From Bog-1181 sp964565765 (GTDB lineage Bacteria; Oederibacteriota; PGYV01; Palsa-1178): DNA of 64,000 bases. The translations under genes and the position numbers were made by a program. Where the stretch lies: positions 33,264 through 97,263 of the forward strand of contig CAZMGF010000002.1 of assembly GCA_964565765.1 (NCBI GenBank), given 5' to 3'. Shown one piece after another: positions 59,353 through 64,000 of this stretch (the stretch's first letter is position 1; the number at the start of each line of letters is the position of its first letter). The notes under the pieces were generated by a model. It saw only the letters and a list, made by a program, of their open reading frames with translations. It was not told where the DNA came from and did no database searches.

Positions 59353-59895
59353 ATGCTTATAATAACAGCAAGCCCAAGGAAAAACTCCAATTCCACCGCC
59401 GCGGCCCTTTATCTGGCGAAGCTGACGGGGCTCAAATATGAAATAGTTGACATAAACCGCCTTAAAATCCACCCGTGCATTGCCTGCGACAAATGCGCTC
59501 CATCCGGAAAATGCGTTTATCACGATGACGGCGAAATGCTTATCAAAAAAGTAAAAAAAGCGGATATGATCCTCGCCGCGTCGCCTGTATATTTTACCGG
59601 AGTCCCTGCGCCGCTAAAGGCTTTTATAGACAGGAACCAGGCGGTATGGAACTCTTCATACGCGAAAAAAACAAAAAATAAAAAACCCGGAATTATAATC
59701 CTTACTGAAGGCCACAAAAAATCAAAATATTTTATTGGCGCGGAGAGCGAGATAAGATCCTTATTTGCTGTAAATAATATAAAAACAACGGCTGTAATAA
59801 AAATAAAAAGCATGGACCACGAAGGGGCGGTTCTTAAAAACAAAAGGGCCATGGAAAAACTTCAACAGGCCGCGCTTTTACCGGGGGCCCTGTAA
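59353..59895 (+). CDS. Flavodoxin-fold NAD(P)H-dependent reductase with Cys motif
   Basis: A 180-residue FMN-binding protein. TASPRKNSNSTAAA is the phosphate loop; Cys42, Cys45, Cys48 and Cys54 (PCIACDKCAPSGKC) give an iron-sulfur-flavoprotein-like motif; AASPVYFTGVPAPLKAFIDR is the family signature. It is a divergent relative of the protein at 45813-46400. It is translationally coupled both ways: it starts directly after the debranching enzyme stop, and its stop overlaps the xer start (TAATG). Confidence 0.82.
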   Translation: MLIITASPRKNSNSTAAALYLAKLTGLKYEIVDINRLKIHPCIACDKCAPSGKCVYHDDGEMLIKKVKKADMILAASPVYFTGVPAPLKAFIDRNQAVWNSSYAKKTKNKKPGIIILTEGHKKSKYFIGAESEIRSLFAVNNIKTTAVIKIKSMDHEGAVLKNKRAMEKLQQAALLPGAL

Positions 59896-60773
59896 TGGAG
59901 GACGCAGAAAAAACAAAACTCTTTCTGAATTTTCTGCGGTATGAAAAAGGGCTCGCCAAAAATACCGTGGAAGCATATACCTCGGACCTTGGATTATTCA
60001 ACGGATTCCTTGAAAAAACAAAACCCGGAAAAATAGACGAGGACACCCTCGTCGACTTTATATTTTTTTTAAAGACCTCTGGGCATATAAGCCGCTCCAT
60101 TGCCCGCGCGCTTGTGGCGGTTAAGGGATTTTACAGGTTTTTGACAATGACCGGTAAAATGGAGAGGAGCCCTTTTGAAGACATGGATTCCTTCAAGGTA
60201 AAAGGGACCATCCCCGAGGTGCTTGCGGAAGTTGAAATCGAAAAACTTTTAAGCGCCCCTGATTTGTCAAAAAAAGAGGGGATCAGGGACAGGGCGATAA
60301 TGGAACTCCTTTATTCGGCGGGTTTAAGGGTCTCGGAACTGGCGGGGCTGGAACTCACCGACATTAATCTTGAGGAAAAAGTTGTGCGCTGTTACGGAAA
60401 AGGGTCAAAAGAGAGGCTGGTGCCGCTGGGCGATTACGCGGTTGACGCGCTCGCGGAGTATATAGATATAAGAAGGGAATTTTTAAAAGATTTCTCACAG
60501 CATCTTTTTCTGACGCGGCTGGGCAAAAAGTTCACCCGCGAGGGGATATGGAAAGTGGTAAAGGGGTACGCGAAAAAAAGCGGCATCACAAAGGATGTTT
60601 ATCCGCATATTTTCAGGCACTCGTTTGCCACTCATCTCCTGGCCGGAGGCGCGGATCTGCGAAGCGTCCAGGAAATGCTGGGCCATTCTGACATTTCCAC
60701 AACCCAGATATATACGCATGTGGACAGGTCGGGGCTAAAAAAGATTCACAAGCAGTTTCATCCGAGAGGGTAA
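59895..60773 (+). CDS. Tyrosine recombinase XerC/XerD
   Basis: Site-specific recombinase of 292 residues that resolves chromosome dimers. The N-terminal SAM-like domain (FLNFLRYEKGLAKNTVEAYTSDL) precedes the catalytic domain with the full set Arg145, Lys169, His238, Arg241, His264 and nucleophile Tyr273 (HIFRHSFATHLLAGG ... MLGHSDISTTQIYTHV). The length and lack of nearby att-like repeats support a housekeeping XerD/XerC rather than an integrase. No dif site was recognised here. Confidence 0.9.
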   Translation: MEDAEKTKLFLNFLRYEKGLAKNTVEAYTSDLGLFNGFLEKTKPGKIDEDTLVDFIFFLKTSGHISRSIARALVAVKGFYRFLTMTGKMERSPFEDMDSFKVKGTIPEVLAEVEIEKLLSAPDLSKKEGIRDRAIMELLYSAGLRVSELAGLELTDINLEEKVVRCYGKGSKERLVPLGDYAVDALAEYIDIRREFLKDFSQHLFLTRLGKKFTREGIWKVVKGYAKKSGITKDVYPHIFRHSFATHLLAGGADLRSVQEMLGHSDISTTQIYTHVDRSGLKKIHKQFHPRG

Positions 60774-60783
60774 GGTTCTGTTC

Positions 60784-60992
60784 CTGTAGGGGCGGCCCCA
60801 TGTTGCCGCCCGACACGGTTGTTGCATGGCAGGCAGGTCTTTTTTCACCAATCGAGCAGCTCTTAGGCGGTGCCGGATGACGCAGTAAAAGTGGTAATGA
60901 AGCTTCCCGCAGCTTAATTTACACATAAATGTATTATTTAACGATTGGCAAAAAAAGCTCCGCCTGCCAATATTTGCCGGGCAGTGCATGGT
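60784..60992. repeat. Dispersed intergenic repeat, copy 2 (about 209 bases)
   Basis: Matches 14699-14906 through almost its whole length, including CCAATCGAGCAGC, AAAAGTGGTAATGAAGCTTC, the stretch AATTTACACATAAATG-TATT and CGATTGGCAAAAAAAGC. The inverted arms are slightly more diverged (TTTTTTCACCAATCG). It sits directly after xer and before the nuclease operon. Confidence 0.85.
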
Positions 60993-61018
60993 TCTTAAAA
61001 ACAACGGAGGGTAAGATA

Positions 61019-61540
61019 ATGGGGAAAAGATTTTTTGTAATAACTTTGCTTGTGACCCTGGCCGCAATTGTGGCGGTTTTTTGCGCAGGGCTCTGGATGA
61101 AATCTTACAGAGAAAAGGCATCCATGCACAGTTTTGAAGCTGTGGTGGCGAAAGTTGTCGACGGCGACACTGTATGGACCGGCAAGGGGGAAAAAATCAG
61201 GCTGCTTGGCATTGATACGCCGGAGCTCCATCATCCTGATTATCCTGTCCAGGCATTCGCCCAGGAAGCAAAGGATTATGTCTCAGGCAGGATACTAGGA
61301 AAAAAATGTCTTTTTGAATACAGCGACCTTGACCATTATGACAAATATGGCAGGACGCTGGCTTTTATTTATCTTGACGGGGACCTTGTCAACGCGGAAA
61401 TTGTCAAAAAGGGGCTTGGCTACGCCAGCGTGAACAAACTCATATCAAAAACAGCGGATTTTCTTGTAATAGAGAACATAGCCAAAAAGTTCAGGGTGGG
61501 ATTATGGCAATATGAAGAAGGGGGACAGAAGAAAAAATGA
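61019..61540 (+). CDS. Membrane-anchored staphylococcal-nuclease-like protein
   Basis: A 173-residue thermonuclease-family (SNase) protein with an N-terminal membrane helix or uncleaved signal (FFVITLLVTLAAIVAVFCAGLWM). Catalytic residues by alignment: Arg61, Glu69 (IRLLGIDTPELH) and Arg112 (DKYGRTLAFIYLDG); Asp48 and Asp66 bind calcium. GGAGG precedes ATG 61019, nine bases on. The catalytic domain should face outward and degrade DNA or RNA. Its stop overlaps the next start as ATGA. Confidence 0.87.
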   Translation: MGKRFFVITLLVTLAAIVAVFCAGLWMKSYREKASMHSFEAVVAKVVDGDTVWTGKGEKIRLLGIDTPELHHPDYPVQAFAQEAKDYVSGRILGKKCLFEYSDLDHYDKYGRTLAFIYLDGDLVNAEIVKKGLGYASVNKLISKTADFLVIENIAKKFRVGLWQYEEGGQKKK

Positions 61541-62010
61541 GCGGTGAAAACAAAAGTTTTTTTCTGAAAGCCGGGACCATTACTGCCGCGGCCTTAATTG
61601 TGGCCTTTTGCGTAAAGCTGTGGATAGTGGACGCCTTTCTGGCGCAGGGAAAACAGGCGGTTCCTTCGCGCTCCGCGGTTGTTGACAGCCCGGTGAGGGA
61701 AAACTGGGACAAGACAAAACACGTCATAGACTGGCGTGACGCTTCAAAGCATGTGGGTGAATACGTGGAAATAACAGGGGTAATTGCCGCCACCCACAAA
61801 AACGAAAAGATATGCTACCTTAATTTTGACAAAGATTACATGCACAACCTGGCGCTGATAATTTTCGCAGGAAATTTCGAGCGCTTTCCAAATGACCCTG
61901 AAAAGTATTATCTCGGCAAAAAAATAAAGGTTGAGGGCAGGATCAAGGAGTACAAAGGCAGGCTGGAGATTCCCCTTGATGACACCGCGCAGGTGATTGT
62001 GGTAAAATAA
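61537..62010 (+). CDS. Membrane-anchored OB-fold protein
   Basis: A 157-residue protein with one N-terminal helix (AGTITAAALIVAFCVKLWIV) and an OB-fold-like domain (DWRDASKHVGEYVEITGVIAATHKNEKICYLNFDKDY ... LALIIFAGNFERFP ... YYLGKKIKVEGRIKEYKGRLEIPL) of the tRNA_anti-like nucleic-acid-binding type. It is coupled to the upstream nuclease by a 4-base overlap, suggesting that it presents nucleic acid to it at the membrane. Confidence 0.78.
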   Translation: MSGENKSFFLKAGTITAAALIVAFCVKLWIVDAFLAQGKQAVPSRSAVVDSPVRENWDKTKHVIDWRDASKHVGEYVEITGVIAATHKNEKICYLNFDKDYMHNLALIIFAGNFERFPNDPEKYYLGKKIKVEGRIKEYKGRLEIPLDDTAQVIVVK

Positions 62011-62040
62011 GTTAAAAGCGTAATATCAGCCGGAGGCCAA

Positions 62041-63426
62041 ATGCGGAAAATCAGATACCTAATATTAATGTTTATATTTTTGACGGCAGTATCTTGCTTT
62101 TCCCGCGGAGAAAGCCTGCCATGGAATGCCACCGGGGAGGCCGGAAAAGAAACAACGGTTTTGTTTATCTCTGATATACATTTTGATCCGTTCTCGGACG
62201 GCGCGGCAAAGGAACTTGAAAAGACTGATATTGCAGGATGGCGGGCCGTGCTGGAAGGCGCAAAAAACGGGAAATTCCCGGACTATGGAAAAGATACCAA
62301 TTATGCCCTGTTATCGTCGTCACTTGCTGAGATAAACAAAGCAGGCGCCGGGGCGGGATGCGTAATTGTCTGCGGCGATATGCTGTGCCACAGATTTGAC
62401 GTCAAGTACAGGCTCAATTGCAACCCCGCCGGTTCAGAGGCCCCGTTCGCTATCAAGACAATCGGGTTCCTGGCTGCTATGATAAAAGAAGCGCTGCCCG
62501 GCAAACCTGTATTTTATGTAATCGGCAATAATGATTCAGATAAAGGGGATTATAATATTATTCCGGGAGGCGCAATGCTCACCGCCCTGCCTGATTATTA
62601 CGATACAATAGCGCCGGTCAAGGCGGCAGCCTCTGATTTTAAAAAAGGGGGATATTATGAACTGCCTTTACCCGGTCTGGATAAATGTGAACTGATTGTA
62701 TTAAATGATGTTTACTGGCACAAAGGTTATAAGCGCCCGCGCAGGGTTAAGGAAACAGCGGGCGATGTTGAAATGAAATGGCTTAAATCTGAACTTGACA
62801 CGGCTGCGGCAGCCGGAAAAAAAGTTTTTATTGCCATGCACATACCGCCCGGAATTGACCCGTACATGGCGGCAAAGGATAAAGGCTGTAAAGGGCCCGA
62901 TGGATTTATGCTGCCGGAATATAACAGTGAATTTATTGAAATGATAAGGTCGCACGGCATGGTTGTGAAAAATATTTTTGCGGGCCACACACATTTTGAT
63001 GATTTCCGTATTTTTTCCGACGCGGGCAACCCGTTCATGGCAGTTTCGATAATACCCTCAATAAGCCCGGTTCACGGGAACAATCCTGCCTTTGAAATGG
63101 CCATTATAAACAGCAGCGGGGAAATAAAGGACAGGGCGGTTTATAACATGGGGGGATACGGCGCCGGAACTGGCGCGTCCGCATGGGGTCTTGAATATAC
63201 TTTTTGCGCTGGCTATGGAATTTCTGATTTAAGCCCGGCTGGAATGAACGCGCTTGCCGCCTCAATATCGGCCCCGGGCGCGGCGCAGGACAAATACTAT
63301 TCATTTTACACAGCCGGAAACACGCTGCTTTCAATTTTATTGAAAAAGCAGAGCGCTGTTTATGACTGCGCTCTTGTAAGCCAAAATTTTGAAGGATTCG
63401 CGGCCTGCGGATGCGGCGGCAGGTAA
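62041..63426 (+). CDS. Exported metallophosphoesterase (acid sphingomyelinase-like)
   Basis: A 461-residue exported or lipid-anchored protein (signal MRKIRYLILMFIFLTAVSC; the Cys follows an imperfect lipobox). Calcineurin-like metal ligands: Asp45/His47 (FISDIHFDP), CGDMLCH, YVIGNNDSD, AMHIPP and AGHTHFDDF. The layout fits acid-sphingomyelinase-like phosphodiesterases that act on phosphodiester or nucleotide substrates outside the cytoplasm. GGAGG precedes the ATG. It follows the nuclease and OB-fold genes by 30 bases, so the three may form one extracytoplasmic nucleic-acid-scavenging operon. Confidence 0.83.
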   Translation: MRKIRYLILMFIFLTAVSCFSRGESLPWNATGEAGKETTVLFISDIHFDPFSDGAAKELEKTDIAGWRAVLEGAKNGKFPDYGKDTNYALLSSSLAEINKAGAGAGCVIVCGDMLCHRFDVKYRLNCNPAGSEAPFAIKTIGFLAAMIKEALPGKPVFYVIGNNDSDKGDYNIIPGGAMLTALPDYYDTIAPVKAAASDFKKGGYYELPLPGLDKCELIVLNDVYWHKGYKRPRRVKETAGDVEMKWLKSELDTAAAAGKKVFIAMHIPPGIDPYMAAKDKGCKGPDGFMLPEYNSEFIEMIRSHGMVVKNIFAGHTHFDDFRIFSDAGNPFMAVSIIPSISPVHGNNPAFEMAIINSSGEIKDRAVYNMGGYGAGTGASAWGLEYTFCAGYGISDLSPAGMNALAASISAPGAAQDKYYSFYTAGNTLLSILLKKQSAVYDCALVSQNFEGFAACGCGGR

Positions 63427-63449
63427 TATGACGGCTTAATTTTCGAATA

Positions 63450-63587
63450 TCAGGCGCAAATACCTTTTAAAATATTCCCGTTCTTTTTTTTCTCGTCATT
63501 TAAAAACCGCCCGGGATCGTCACAGTCATTAATAGTGAAAATAGTATCTTCATCATAAAGGCTTAAAGGATAATCGTTAATGAACAT
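63450..63587 (-). CDS. Possible small protein (45 residues)
   Basis: A minus-strand frame beginning MFINDYPLSLYDEDTIFTIND and ending at 63450, with GAGGTG seven bases before the ATG. It is acidic at the start and basic at the end (DEKKKNGNILKGICA). No family is recognised; it is listed because the ribosome site and amino-acid mix are plausible. Confidence 0.35.
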   Translation of the reverse strand: MFINDYPLSLYDEDTIFTINDCDDPGRFLNDEKKKNGNILKGICA

Positions 63588-63836
63588 GATACACCTCGCA
63601 GTTTTTCCAGCCATAGATATATCAAAATGCGTTAAATACTGTGTTAATTTTTTGTGGCAGGCGTGTTAATTTTTTTTTGGCGGCTGTCCTGCCGGGTGAA
63701 TGAATGCTGTAAAATATTAACGGATAGTTAATTGTTGTTTATTCAAAAATTGAAGGTTGTTTACTATAATAAAAACTGTAAATAACCGGATAATTGAAAC
63801 AGGAACAGATTTGTAACAATTACTTTTAAAAAAAAT
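63588..63836. other. AT-rich leader before the last gene
   Basis: About 250 bases without a gene, with repeated TTAATTTTTT-like words. I see no firm promoter or repeat. Confidence 0.5.
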
Positions 63837-64000
63837 ATGGCAGATATGAAAAACACCCCAAACGACGGCTTAATCAGAACCTACAGGGAAAGGCTTGAGA
63901 TCGCGAAGATCTATGAAGAAAAAATCCACACAATAGTGGAAACAGGCAAAACTATTAATTTTGTGGATAACATATCGGAAATCATGGACGCAATGCTCGG
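63837..64000 (+). CDS. Start of an unidentified gene (cut by window end)
   Basis: Frame begins MADMKNTPNDGLIRTYRERL and continues as a charged helix (EIAKIYEEKIHTIVETGKTINFVDNISEIMDAML) to the window edge. The helical start could lead into a sensor (GAF- or histidine-kinase-like) domain, but too little is present to tell. No clear ribosome site. Confidence 0.5.
   Translation, partial: MADMKNTPNDGLIRTYRERLEIAKIYEEKIHTIVETGKTINFVDNISEIMDAML

Noticed and set aside
59895..60773. Integrase marking a genomic island
   Set aside because: The protein has housekeeping XerC/D length and motifs, is coupled to metabolic genes, and no tRNA or att repeat lies nearby.

Overview
This window reads as one contig of a diderm (Gram-negative-type), probably anaerobic or microaerophilic bacterium of an uncultured lineage. 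Evidence for an outer membrane: two PorV/PorQ-like beta-barrel proteins, two small proteins with type-IX-like C-terminal sorting domains, a protease fused to an Omp85-like barrel ending in Phe, and a periplasmic SPOR protein. Evidence for anaerobic life: an oxygen-sensitive class III ribonucleotide reductase with its activase and several radical-SAM enzymes. PorV-like barrels with TPR tails beside Thr-rich CTD proteins resemble what is known from candidate phyla such as Goldbacteria or the Elusimicrobia/Omnitrophica area; that placement is inference. Base composition is moderate, with a clearly AT-richer stretch around 49.7-50.95 kb. Promoters are easy to see: several are TTGACA-17-TATAAT or have extended TGATATAAT -10 elements.

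Layout. 0-5.7 kb: end of an ABC ATPase, miaB, a TPR-SPOR protein and an ECF transporter (S, fused A-A', T). 5.7-7.0 kb: repeat-rich gap and a HigBA-like toxin-antitoxin pair. 7.1-9.0 kb: a MORN_2/YwqK-like protein, then a TPP riboswitch with a terminator in front of an AIR-synthase/ThiL-superfamily gene. 9.1-14.7 kb: a compact biotin operon bioB-F-H-C-D-A. 15-17 kb: secreted unknown, BrnTA-like pair, HD hydrolase. 17.3-20.6 kb: anaerobic RNR locus with three NrdR-like boxes, an NrdD lacking its glycyl-radical end, a separate 69-residue glycyl-radical protein, and nrdG. 20.7-24 kb: CTD protein plus PorV-TPR barrel. 24-26.8 kb: metK, ahcY, tRNA-Cys. 26.8-34.3 kb: EamA exporter, GT-C glycosyltransferase, grpE-dnaJ, fixCX-like pair, coaX. 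34.3-39 kb: two paralogous small membrane proteins, lepA and a large secreted protein (minus strand). 39.1-44.4 kb: queE, protease-propeller-barrel fusion, second PorV-like/CTD pair. 44.4-50.9 kb: accessory region (Imm8-like protein, MBL hydrolase, Fe-S flavoprotein, HicBA, GGQ release-factor-like protein, palindromic repeats, a broken ribbon-helix-helix gene). 51-54 kb: LemA-like protein overlapping the 5' end of RNase P RNA, PHP phosphatase, cupin-HAD fusion. 54-57.3 kb: guaB-guaA behind a DnaA-box-containing intergenic region. 57.3-63.4 kb: GH133-type debranching enzyme, flavodoxin-fold protein, Xer recombinase, repeat copy, nuclease/OB-fold/phosphoesterase cluster; a partial gene ends the window.

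The most unusual items are the split NrdD, the TPP-riboswitch-controlled AIR-synthase-family gene, the nesting of rnpB in the LemA-like reading frame, and the twice-repeated PorV-like/CTD pairing. Three toxin-antitoxin pairs and at least three families of intergenic palindromes or dispersed repeats sit between otherwise housekeeping operons. No CRISPR array, rRNA, prophage or intact insertion sequence was seen.
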